Source of the DNA: Holothuria scabra
Taxonomy: Eukaryota; Echinodermata; Holothuroidea; Aspidochirotida; Holothuriidae
DNA length: 64,000 nucleotides
Direction: 5' to 3'
Assembly: GCA_037179385.1 (NCBI GenBank)
Contig: CM074195.1
Location: 10,183,787 to 10,247,786 of the forward strand
The position numbers were made by a program, and so were the translations under genes. Positions 1 through 35,400 of this stretch are shown one piece after another. The first letter of the stretch is position 1. Every line of letters begins with the position of its first letter. The notes below the pieces were generated by a model. It ran no database searches, was not told the DNA's origin, and was given only the letters and a program-made list of their open reading frames with translations.

Positions 1-119
1 TATAAATTTTTGGCTCTTTCCAACCAGAGATGAAGAAGATCTTCATAAAACTCACAAAAATTGCATTGAAATTCATTGCAGTGTCGTGACTTCGGCTTAA
101 GTTATAGTTCCATAACGCT

Positions 120-1673
120 TAGTGTTTGCACGGGTACTAAAAATTAGGACCCGGGTACCCTATCACCATACCCGTCGGGTACCCGGGTTACCCGGTGTTA
201 TGGTGACTAAAAGATATGAGCATTTTGTAAGGCATACTCCATAAGACATGCATGGTAACATTAACATCTGTACTGGATAGGTATAGCGATCACAGTTCCC
301 AAGTTCAAAAACATTTGATTTGTTAGAAGGTTTAATCGTTTCGTTTTGTTTTAGATCAAAATGACAAGTAAAAAAGAAAACGTAACAGAAAACAGTCAAA
401 TAAGAAAATTATACTTCCCAAGGCCTATATCAATTTGATATTGAATTTTGGGACGCTTTCCTACTTGAAAAGCCAGCATAGTTAGAGCTCGAAGCTTCTC
501 CTTTTAAACCACTGATTTAAAAATATCAACTAATCAGAGCCCTGTATTATGGTATTCTCTTGCACGTCAAAAATTACCGATTGTAAACAAACGACGTCAT
601 GTTTGTGAACTTCCCTCATACTACTTTGCAATGTGCGTTGGAATTATCCCTAATGGGGTATGTACGTTCTTACATAGCTAGCCTCATGTCGACATCCAGG
701 CACGGTAACATAACTTTCACACATAAACTTCGTAGTCTGCTTGAGCGCCATTTTGGGGCAAAATAACGTAATATATACTGGCCTATTTTAAAAAAAAATT
801 TGTGAATGTTTACGGTGTTATTACATTGATGTCGTTTTACTTTGCAGATAGCGGCAAAGTGTTGATTTGCATAAAACTGACACCTTTAACCATTAAGAAA
901 TATTCGAGGATTATACTCGAGGTGGCATACTGTATTGATAATAAGATCGTATATACATGCAAGGCTCAGTTTACCTAGCATGCTGAACGTTACGGGCACT
1001 GTCTTTGCGAGCTGGGCGGGGGTGATACAGTAGGTGCGTTCGATTAAGCAGCTCGAGCCGGCTCAACTGGCTCAACCAGTTTTTTAACTGGTCGAAATGT
1101 GACGTAAAATACGTCACCGGCTCAACTAGACCACCTCGGAGGGCTGGTCGTTTTGGCCGGCTCAAGTTGTGATGATTTGATGACGTTAAAATCACTTTTG
1201 CCAAAGATCGATCGCTGGCTGAACCAGTTGAGCCGGCTCGAGCCACTAAATCGAACGCACCTAGTATGTCTTGCTATGTCTGCGTGAAACAGTACGATGT
1301 GATTTTGAATCGGCTGTCAGATAGCTTGCTTGCGAGTAAGTTTATAAGCCATATACATGTGATGTGTGAGAAGTAACCCACTACGTGACGATAGCGCAAT
1401 AGGGCCGCACCCTGATAAAAATTTCAACTTCAGAAACGAAGTACAGACAACTATCAAACTTACACATAATTTCTTGGGGCTCTCTTCATTCTCAGTCTCG
1501 AAGAATGTTTACCAAATTGGCAAAATATTTTAGTCCATTACCGTGGGCAATGGCGTAAATGGGATGATCCTTTTGCATGCATTTTTTTTTTAAGATTCGG
1601 GTAGTAGATTTGGAACCAGGTAATACGATGGCGGGCGGGTACCCGGGTACCCGGGTTACCCGTGCAAACACTA
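120..1673. mobile_element. hAT-type non-autonomous DNA transposon with exact 8-bp target duplication
   Basis: The ends are inverted repeats: TAGTGTTTGCACGGGTA at the left and TACCC(G)TGCAAACACTA at the right, with further GGGTACCCGGGTTACCC copies inside both ends. The flanks are the exact direct repeat ATAACGCT (112-119 and 1,674-1,681). An 8-bp duplication and a TA-G start are hAT hallmarks. No transposase reading of useful length is present. Another MITE sits inside at 1,033-1,261. Confidence 0.85.
1033..1261. mobile_element. MITE with ~40-bp inverted ends and TA target duplication, nested in the hAT element
   Basis: The termini GGTGCGTTCGATT and its inverse AATCGAACGCACC are followed inward by matching CTCGAGCCGGCTCAACTGG arms. 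A TA dinucleotide flanks both sides (1,031-1,032; 1,262-1,263), as for Tc1/mariner-type insertion. It is 229 bp long with no coding capacity. Confidence 0.75.
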
Positions 1674-1681
1674 ATAACGCT

Positions 1682-2139
1682 AAAAGAAATTCCCTAACCA
1701 GAAACTTAAATTTCAACCTTTAAGTTATTTCTGCTTAAATGAGATAACAAGCATTCATCCCTTTTCCAATTCTTTATTCTCTACATTTATTTATTTTACA
1801 TTTAAGCCTGTCCTTTCCATGGCTGTATGCTGCAAAAGGGAGGATCCCATTAACACATTTGCTCTATAAAATTCCCTGGAAACATTTTCCTCTCCCCCAA
1901 ACTTGATCACAAACCATGCCACAGTAGCAAGAGAACATCATCTCAAAATAAAAACAGGTACCTGTGGATTCTTTATTAACTGTTTCTTCCGCTAAGCAAA
2001 CCTCTCTTTTAGGGATAAAGACATTTTCGTCAGTAATACAAGGCTTGGTTCTCTCATTGCCCATCCACTATCAGTTCCTCCACTTCTAATGCAAATGGAG
2101 GATGTCATCATAGAATTGTTGTTCTTTCTCTTTCTACCA
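1682..2139. other. PI3K intron 11, unannotated part
   Basis: Lies beyond the last PI3K exon in the window. A minus-strand open frame at 1,864-2,064 has no resemblance to a PI3K kinase lobe. Nothing else supported. Confidence 0.5.
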
Positions 2140-2560
2140 GTTTGATCTTTTTTTCCTCCAAATATTCTAAAAGTTTGGTCAATTTATTAAATTATTAACT
2201 AATCATGATATTTCTCCTAATCCCCCTGTAGGCTATATTATTGGACAAACAGTCAAATTATTAAAAATGAAAATAAAATTCCAGTAATTTTTCTCAATCT
2301 GCCTGTTTCATCGTTCCTATCTTCTATAGGCTATGAAAATTTGGTCAATTTATCAAATGCTTCTATGAGGCTCCCCATGGTCCATGTCGTTTCCTCACCA
2401 CCCATAATCCTCCCATAGCTATATTATTAGACAAACAATCATCTTGAATGAAAATACAATGGCAGGTATCTTTCTCACCCTACTTGTTTCATTTTTCCTG
2501 TCTTGGAAAGATTCTGAAAACTCAGCAAATTTATCAAAGGCTCTTGTGGCCCATGTCATG
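2140..2560 (-). repeat. Decayed tandem copies of the 3' end of PI3K exon 11 with splice donor
   Basis: At 2,440-2,550 the minus strand reads RAFDKFAEFSESFQDRKNET then SR and AGG|gtgaga, clearly homologous to the end of exon 11 ([23 protein letters not shown]) with an intact donor. A second copy near 2,285-2,385 has lost the GT (attgag). A third near 2,140-2,200 is more decayed. The spacing between copies is about 181 bp; the first gap is 294 bp because a SINE fragment is inserted. Confidence 0.75.
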
Positions 2561-2668
2561 GAGTCAGCAAAACAAGCCAGTGAGCCACAATTGGAAAAAA
2601 GCCCATGGCCGGCCCAACTTTCCCTAATTGGTTAGAAGCTGAACCACAAAAGTCCATCTAACCTAATT
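2560..2668 (+). mobile_element. Headless tRNA-SINE fragment
   Basis: Contains the tail module AAACAAGCCAGTGAGCCACA and the following AATTGG...GGCCGGCCCAACTT segment, matching the 3' half of the full SINE at 33,637-33,878. The tRNA head is missing. Confidence 0.7.
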
Positions 2669-2772
2669 AATAACTTTACCTGTGGCCAATGTCATTTTCC
2701 CATTACCCCTAATCCCCCAAAATTGGACAAATGATATGCATTTTAAAATGAAATACAACTGCTGTTTCTCAC

Positions 2773-26551
<23,779 letters not shown>

Positions 26552-27898
26552 TATGACTAAGAGAGAAACCCCCAATCAAAGACACAAATGGCCTCCCGTC
26601 AAATTTTCCAGCTTGCACTTTTAGAAAGTATTCTTCGTAGGTAGAATATCACATCTTCAGGACTTTCTTACTGGTTTGGTACTACAGTAATTCAAAATAA
26701 TGCAAAATACTGTATTGTCTTGATTCCTAAGGCTCTCTCTAGATCTTAGCTGGAGAACTGAACAGGACATGTGTCTTTACAGTATGTCGTTGATTTTTAT
26801 GTTGACATCTCTGTCTACATATCTGAAATGAGAGGAGGGCTACACACCTGCAAAAAATTAAAAATCAGACTTTAAGCCGAGGGCAGTGGCCCCTTTACTG
26901 CATAGTAAAATTCTTGCAAATCTTGTCTGATTTAATTCCTTCACAAATTTGATACATTGCCTTTGCTTTTAGATAAAATAATTGGGCCTACAAAGTAAAA
27001 GAGTAAAGTAGGAATCCCTAAATTTAGCAAATAAGCTCCAAAAATAGTGAAGGGAGGGCCAGGCACTACATTTTCTCTTTAAGCAGTTTGCGAACTCAAG
27101 GATACTGTTCTACTTTTCCCAAATTAAATACTGTACTCCTAGCCCTGGCCAAGAGTGTTATGCAAGCTGTCTGTTTCACACAGTCCTGTTTCAAGCTAGT
27201 CCTTGAACAGGACCGTGTACTACGCTAAACAGAAGGTCCTACTCTGTACATGGTCCATGCTCATATGCCTCCTGAAATCATGACAATGTGCACGACAAAC
27301 CGGAGTGCAACTCTTTAACTTCTCACGGCTTCAGAAATGTACCTATAATTATTAATTACCATACTTGCCATGAATGATTTGTCATGACATGCAACTTTCT
27401 TGACATATTTTTTTCTCAATTGGAGGTGAGCAAGAAGGTGAAATTTGGAAGTTAAAACTGTCTGTAACACTAAGTTAATTACAGGACTGAAGCACGCAGT
27501 CTGCCTGCATCAGCTTGCCGATGCTGTCACATGGCCAAATGTGAATATAAAAAAGGAAATGCAGAAAAGGCTAGCAATACAAAATGTCACGTCTTTGTAA
27601 ATTTTCTGACAAAAATAGACAAAACGGAACGGATCATTTCAACTAGGTAGAAAATGATCTCTACATCTGTTAACATGAAAATGGGACAAAATTTGTAAAA
27701 TATCTGAAATTTGTTTCAGGAAAGATAACCTCAAAATGTGGAAACGCTGCAATGCCATATAATGTTGAGATCTTTTGTGCACAGGGGCCAAGGGGTTACA
27801 GCCCTATATTCTGACACCTTACGTTCCAACGAATCCATTACGTTTCAACACGGGTGATGTTCTGACTACTCAGTCATAGATGAATAAACAGTAGAAAC
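26552..27898. other. Upstream flank / probable 5' intron of the PI3K gene
   Basis: No coding exon is expected here. A good minus-strand acceptor (ctctcatttcag) occurs near 26,826 and could open a 5' UTR exon, but no independent support is visible. Confidence 0.3.
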
Positions 27899-28291
27899 TA
27901 GGGTTGGGTGGCATATCGGTACTGTCTTCAATACCAGTACTAGGGGTACAGGTAATAAAAAAATATGGAAGATATTTGGTGTGTTACAAATACCGGTACT
28001 TGAAAAAATTACTGGTACTCACTATATTCACTGACAAAAGTAACTGTTGGGATGTGTGGATGATTAAAATATTTACACAAACATATAGAGCAGAGGTTCC
28101 TGCATGTTTATTAACCCAATTAAACACCCAGATGTGTTAATGTGCAGGACAACATGGGGGGCCATGCGTGGCCTAGGTTCCTTCCCACCTGACTTCCCTA
28201 CCCGAGAACTGAGAACCGGTACTGCCTCAATACTGTTTCTTTGTGTCTTACAATACCGGTACCAATATTTTCACAGTACCACCCAATCCTA
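27899..28291. mobile_element. 393-bp hAT-type MITE near the divergent promoter
   Basis: Starts TAGGGTTGGGTGGCATATCGGTACT and ends with the inverted GGTACC...CCACCCAATCCTA. The start resembles the widespread hAT terminus TAGGGTTGGGCGATA. Flanking octamers GTAGAAAC and ATAGTAAC match at six of eight positions, an imperfect target duplication. Several GGTACCGG/ATACCGGTA words lie inside. Confidence 0.65.
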
Positions 28292-28479
28292 ATAGTAACT
28301 GTCCAAACATAGGGGTGTCGGAACACAGGAGTGTTGGAGTAAGGGCAGTCACCGGCCAAGGACTCAATTGTGGAGTAAAAAAGGTAGCATGCCATACTTT
28401 ATCCTGTTCAACTTCAAGGTCTAACTTAATTTCGAGCATACTGAGAAATGTTAGCTTAAACTAATAGGTTACTATTAGT

Positions 28480-29345
28480 ATAAGTAGTATAAGGCCTATT
28501 ACTAACTTTAATAAGATAACTTATGGTAAATTGTTATACCTAGGCTAAGGTACGGTGTACAATACAGTATAAACAGTAAACAATACACAGCATTCAAGTA
28601 GCAATAAACGTTACCGTGCTAACGACATTATAGCCTAGGCCTAGGCCAAACTGTTAAGGCCTAGCCGAGGCCTTAGGCGTTTGGCGTAGTGACAAAAACT
28701 TTGATTAAAAACAAAATACGACAAATCACCTGTCATATTTTCCTCACTAAGTGATCTCTTGAGTAACACTGCATTTCTTTGAGCGTTGCTCTTATATATG
28801 GCTAGCAGAAGGTTTTACAAAATTCTAACGTTACTGCACTCTCTCGCCCACTCAAACTTGGGCTCTTACATGCATGTTTGTATGTTGGTTGCTCCGTCCC
28901 TATGAACTAGCTATGTCGATCAAGCACATCGGTGCCTTACTACTGTAGTACTAGATTTTGCATGCAGGTGTTGAAGTTGTTTACCACTAAGAAGTTTCTT
29001 CTAAATTACAATTACGGCAATGCTATATACATATTCATATTCTAAGTGACCAATAATAGAATGGAAAACTTCGTTTATCATTTTGGCGTATGAGTTTATG
29101 AATAAATTAATGTTGTAACCATTTTAATGAAATTTGTTCACATTTTGCGTACTATACCGTACCGTACCTACGCGCCATGCATTATACATGCGCTTGGGCA
29201 GCCTTCCTGATCCGATCCTGTGCATGTCATGTGCACGTACTGTACGTACGTACTTACGGCCGGTTATATTCGCCTGTAGACTGTAAACATCAAAGCCGAG
29301 TCAAGATTCATATCATAAATGATAAAAAAATCTATTTAGCACAAC
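28480..29345. promoter_or_regulatory. Probable divergent promoter region between PI3K and MRPL20
   Basis: The stretch between the head-to-head genes, just upstream of the MRPL20 start, is richer in CpG and in AGGCCTA words (28,630-28,680) than the surrounding introns. It carries cgcgcc and catgcgc, loosely resembling NRF1-type sites seen at nuclear genes for mitochondrial proteins. No TATA box is obvious. The non-coding first exon or exons of the PI3K gene should lie here or nearby but could not be placed. Confidence 0.4.
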
Positions 29346-29441
29346 ATGGTTTTTCTTACTGCTGTCAGGCAAGCTAGGAGGAAACTAAGGCCAGCACCGG
29401 ACAGGTGGTGGAGGAAAAAAATAATATTCGATCAGGCTAAG
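29346..29441 (+). CDS. MRPL20: MRPL20 exon 1
   Basis: Thirty-two codons from ATG (context acaacATGG) to GCTAAG|gtaaga: MVFLTAVRQARRKLRPAPDR then WWRKKIIFDQAK. The MVFLTA start is shared with the vertebrate protein, which fixes the initiation codon. Confidence 0.92.
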
Positions 29442-32400
29442 GTAAGATTGGAAAGGTAGTCGAGCCGGTTGATCGGGAATATGTTTTTGGTGTGAGTATG
29501 TATTGTGCGAAAACTGAAAGTCCTTTGCCTGGCTGCAAAAGACGAATTTCCAGTGTGTCAAGTATAGTACTTAGTAGACCTAAAATAGATGTCTGATTTG
29601 AATGGATTTTACCACAGTGAAACTGCACACATTCAAGTGTTGTCTGGCACGTTGCAAGTTTGACCTCAATCTTTCCGTTGCTTCTATGCCTAATGGGTCT
29701 TCTCCAACGTATGATGATGATGACTGTGTAGATGATGTGCTTCTTTTACATAATATTAATAACAGTAAGTTATGCTTGTAAAAGTTGTATTGTGCCCATT
29801 GCTCTAAGTCTAAAAGGAACTGCTCAAGATGCTATGCAAAGAAACAAACCCAAAGCACAATCACATTTGAAAATTGAACAGACTTTGCTTTTTAAGTTCC
29901 CATTTAATGGTACAGCAAACTTTCTCGCTAATAATTCTTTCCTTCATTAGGGTTTTCCAGACTTAGCAGTTTAGTTGGGGTGGTGCATCCAGACAAAATC
30001 TGAAGAGGGTACAGTACTCAGCACGTGGATGACAAATTACAACGAGGACAAAAAGGTGAACTGCCCTGGTCAGTTCCAAGCCTAAGAACATGACAAACAA
30101 CAATAACTTCTGCATGGACAAAAAGTTCCAGTGGCTTCTGACATGGTTTCCTAAGAGAGACAAAAATATTCCACACCATGTCTTCCAAACCCTGATGCAA
30201 TACCATTTTCCTAAATGGTGGGGCATTTCCCCCTCCCCCCCCCCACCCCCGGATTCATGTCCCTGTTCCCTGTGTGTTTTGGTCTAATGGAAAATGCCAT
30301 AAAGCCTATTTTCTACTGGATCATGCCCTAATACTGAACCCATTGACCATGGCTACACTGTAACATCATTTACTAAGCCTCTTGAATAAAGTGTTAAACA
30401 TGTAATTTAAAGGCTCAGCTCTCTCAGTCTCACCCCAAACAGTACCAATTCTCCTAACCTTCTTACTGAAGCCCCTCCCACAATTGTCTGAAATTCATTC
30501 TCATCCAGATACAATCTCGTGCTGTGCAATATAAGCTTTGGTACTCTGCATTGTTTGAATTAGCCAATCAAAGAGTTAAAGGCATATTTTCATCATCCCA
30601 AACAGTACCAATTCTCCTAACCTTCTTACTGAAGCCCCTCCACAATTGTCTGAAATTCATTCTCATCCAGATACAATCTCGTGCTGTGCAATATAAGCTT
30701 TGGTACTCTGCATTGTTTGAATTAGCCAATCAAAGAGTTAAAGGCATATTTACATCATCCCAAACAGTTCCAATTCTCCCAACCTACTTACTTCTAGCCC
30801 CTCCCACATTTATCTAAAACTCATCTTTAACCAGACACAATCCTAGTTTGTTGTTTCATGGCTTGTCCCAGTGGCCATACAAGTCCATAATGTGTAATCA
30901 AGACACTCTCAGTGCCCATGCTGTGTAATTTAGCTATGATGGGTTATTTGAATGTGATGAAATCAAAGAGCTGTACCAATTGAGAGGTTTGATATATGCA
31001 TACTGAAACTGTAGTTTAGGGTGACGAATGACTGCCTTTAAGCCAATTGAGAATTTACCCTCGTACCAAAATTGTAGTTTGGGGTGAGATGTTTGGCCCT
31101 TTAAGAGCAAAAATGCATGCTTGAAATGGAACCAGTTGCTTCATTAAAGGTCCAGTTCTCTCACCTTAAACAGTACCAATTCTCCTAACCTTCTTACTGA
31201 AACCCCTCCCACAATTGTCTGAAATTCATCCTCACCCAGAAACAATCTCAGTTTATTGCTTCAGGGTGAGTATAGAAAAACTCAATTTATATAATCAAAA
31301 CACTCTCAGTACCGTTTATGCTGTATAATATAAGCTTTGGCACTCTGCATTGTTTGAATTAGCTGTCAATCAAAGAGCTGAGCCAATTGAGAATTTAGGT
31401 ACCTGGGTATCAAAATTGTAGTTTGAGGTGAGAGGTTTGGCCCTTTAAGGATACTTCCCTTCAATAAGAAGCTTATATTTGTTTGATCCCTTTCATTTGA
31501 AAACAAAAGGGAACTTCACAATTCCAGGGGAAGAGATCACCAAAATGTTCTTTCTTTGCCATTTTTCTGCTTGAAATATTTGTGCTATGAATAAGTAGGA
31601 AAGGAAACATCTTGACAATTGCTTCTAGGAAATCATTTTTTTTGGCATTTTCCATTCGCTTTCCATGTCTGAAGGAAAAAAGGAAACTGTCATGCATGTG
31701 CAGTGACATAGATGATGTATAGTGGTACAGTCAACAAATTTCAACTGAGCAGACAAAGGGTTGGTTAGCCAGCTACTTTAGTAAGTGATGAAATTTTATG
31801 GCTATTTATTTGAAGAGAAGTTCAAACTTTTCTTCAAAGGTGTCTTCTTCCTAAATAAGAAACGAATATGCTGATTTTTTATTTTTATGGAAATGAAATG
31901 GGGGGGGGGGGGGGATTCAACCATCCTTCCTCTGGAAAGAGGAAGGGGACAGTTCTCCCTTCACTCTCCTGTCTAGTGGTTATGGAATTGAAGAACTGCC
32001 AGTTTCATTCATCAGGATGTGTGTTCCAATCACAGCGTGACTTCCTTGGTTTTAGTCTCACTTGTAAGCCTGGCCTTTTCCTCTTCCTCTGAATGCCGAT
32101 AAAACATGGCTTTGTAGGGTTCTTGCCCTGTGCAATAGGAATTGCCTTTGTGCTTCAGACTTGTTTTAACACTCTTAACAGACCTTAGAAAGGTTAGATT
32201 ATGTGTAATCTTACTTACAGTGTATCTGCCTGTTGTATGTTGTAAAAAAACACACAATCTTTTCTAAAATTGCCTCAGCCTCTGGCCAGCAGGGCTGGAA
32301 AAAATGTTCATTTCCCAGGAAGGAAGTAAAATTACTTCCTTGGAAGGGAGTTTAATTTCCCAATATTTTTCCGATATTTTCATGTACAGAAACAGGAAAT

Positions 32401-35400
32401 TTCCCTCCAACTGCTGAAATTTCCCTCCAGATGGTCAAACTTCCCGGGAAGGAGCCTCCCAACTTTTTCCTCCCACACTGGCCAGTTAGGAACTTTTGCA
32501 CTATCAGTTACATGCATAAACTTCTGACATTTCCTCCCAGTGTATCTCTTTTGACCAGAAGTAGACTTCAGTTCACATTTATCTTTGGTCTGGGAAACCT
32601 TTCTTCAAAACTTCATGATCTACAGCAGAGGGTATTCCCATGCATTAAAACATACAATATAGATTATGTCACTACTATTTTATCTTAAAGGCAATGGAGT
32701 AGGGAAAACAAGCCAGTTAGCCACAACTGGAAAAAGGCTGTAGTAGCTTGACTTGAACCAACTGATTGGAAACTGGGTTGTTAAACCTCCAAGTAACCCA
32801 ACCTACTGCACTATTTGATCTTGTTTGTTTGTTTTCCAGCACTTTTTTGGGCGTCACAGTAATTGCTATAGTTTGACCATCAGAGCTGTCCACAGAGCCT
32901 GGGTGTTTCAAAACCGAAATAGACACGTGAGAAAATGGAACTTGAGAAGAGTAAGTTGAGGAGGGTTTGACAGTTTATGGGTTATTCCACTACTGTACAT
33001 TCAAACATGCCACAGGTTGGGGACAGATCAGCTCCGTTAACTGGAGGTCGAAAACTTGGGGTTCAAAGAAGTTTGGGGGATTTTGCTAAGTATGACACTT
33101 TGCAACATTTTTCTTGGATTCTGTTTCCAGTAATAACCCCTAGAAAAGTTAAAAATGCATCATTTGGTGCAGTGGTGTAGCTACATGGGGGGAAGGGGGG
33201 GGGCAATTGCCAACCTTTCTGGGTTGGAAAAATGAAAAGTTCAGAGATTTGCCATTTGTGACCCCAGTCAACTACAGTGTGGTTTTACCAACCCTTTTTC
33301 CATGAAATTTGCCATTTATGACACTAGTCAACTAGAGTGGGGTTTTCAACTCTTTTTTAAGAAATTTCAAATTCTTTCTAATAAAAGTTCTATATTTGTT
33401 AATACTTGTTTCAAAAAAGCAAAGTTTTCAGCATCCTCCATGTGCTGCTAATTACAATTCCTATTGCAGTACTAGCAAACATAAATGAGTTTGGTACACT
33501 TCTCTGAGTTCTGGAAATTACAAAAGTTTGCCATTTGTGATTGTGACACCAGATCATCAAGTGAAACTGACAATACACTCTTGGCTTTTAGTATGTAGTC
33601 AGAGAGCCTCAAAATATAGGCCTTTGATAAGATAACCATATGTTTGGTCTAACGGTAGAGCATCCGCCTCTCACACTGAAGGCCTGGGTTCACATCCCAG
33701 GTCGAGTCATACCAAAGACTCTAAAAAGGGAACCTACTCCCGTTGTGCGTGATGCTCTGCATAAGAAGTGGAGTAGGGAAAACAAGCCAGGGAGCCACTA
33801 CTGGTAAAAAAGCCGTGGCTGGCTCGACTTGAACCAATAGGTTGTAAACTGGACTGTAAAACTACATCTAACTAACTAGATAAGATAACATTATGAAGCA
33901 ACAATGATTTTTGGTCACCGTGCTGCAGTTTCAGGTTTGCCAATAGAAGATGCAGATTCTTTAGTTAAACTCCACCTATTTAAAATTCATTACAGAATCC
34001 AAAATTTTCTACGATACAAGCTCCATATTTTCAAATACTTGTTTAAATAGGCAAAACATTTCAGCCCACTTGGCGCGCCCCAAATTACGTCCTGTAGTGC
34101 AATGGTGTTCACACTTTAAGAAAAATCTGAAAAGTTTGGGTGCTCTCCCCACATGGTAAAAGGTCTAGCTATGCCACTGATTTGGGTTATAAAAGTTGGG
34201 GGAAGATTTACACTTACGGTGTTAACATATAAAATTAAATAGAAGTAAATTTAGGAATCACTTAGAGTTTGGTAAGTGTCAGTCAAGATCATAGCCAGAA
34301 AGACCTTTGAGTGGGATGCAAATCACATGGATATTTTTCCTTGTGTAGAACCCTCAATCAATTGGTTTGGAGGGAACTTATTTAATTTGGCAAATAAAAG
34401 GCTACTTTCATATGGCAGAGAGTGTCATATCTTGTGTATTTTATCCCAGTTTATTATTAAAGCAGTAATAAAGTTCTTTGTTTGGGTTAATTTACTTCAT
34501 TTCCTTGGGTTGAGAATAGCTGAAAGAGATTTATTGGTAAATTCCCAGCAGATTTACAGTATGTTAAAAGTGGGAATTTGTGGATGTCAGAAGGGCTTCA
34601 TTTTAGCATGAGAAGGGGTCGACATGCACCTTTGTGGGTCATTTCCATCCTTGGCCTAATCCTTGTAGAGCTCAATACTGGCTTCACTGTATGTACCATG
34701 TACAAAATCCACACTGGCTTTAACTTGGAAGTATGGTGATGAGATGAAATACTGTAGGTCAGAAGAGTTGAACTTAAAAGAAAGTAGAGTCCTGAGCAGA
34801 ATATTTGGGAAGTATTGGACAAAATTCTGACCAGTTACCTTTTTTCTTTTCCAAGCTATGGATTCTTCGTATACACGCAGCAGCAAAGGAACATGGATTG
34901 AAGTATGAACAATTTATTGGAGGAATTATTAGGGTAAATGTTCTCAAAATTTTTCAAGTGACTTTTTTAAAATAGTAACCAGATTTACATCATTTTTGGT
35001 TCCTTGTGTTAGTATAAGGAGCCAATGCAGTCAGGGTGGTATGTGTGTGGGTGTATGTGGGTCTGTGACTCTAGATTGGGTACGCTGTAACTCAACAAGG
35101 GAAGTTGGATCCAGTTGAAACTTGATGTGTAGAAAATGTGAGAAGGTGTGTTACCGTGATATCTCAAGATAGGAACTTGGATAGATTTCATATTTAGTAT
35201 GTGGATGCGTTATGGTCAGAAGATGGTCCCTATTGTTTTTGGTGAAGGTCAAAGGTCATCTGGGTCATCAGGGGGTCAAAGTCTGAAAATCCTGGTAATG
35301 CAATATCTCAAGATAGGAAACTTGGATAGATTCCATATTTTGGTATGTAGATGCATTATGATCAGAAAATGAAAGTCCCTGTCATTTTTGGTGGAGGTCA

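Noticed and set aside
1..2772. PI3K kinase-domain exons
   Set aside because: Searched by eye for the GDDLRQD and DRHxxN/DFGH-like blocks on the minus strand; none seen, so they are taken to lie outside the window.
30524..30817. Plus-strand frame with an internally repeated peptide (QYKLWYSALFELANQRVKGI)
   Set aside because: Produced by the 162-bp tandem units inside the TTAA MITE.
33640..33720. Genuine tRNA gene
   Set aside because: A and B boxes are present but the acceptor ends do not pair and it continues into a SINE body bounded by a target duplication.
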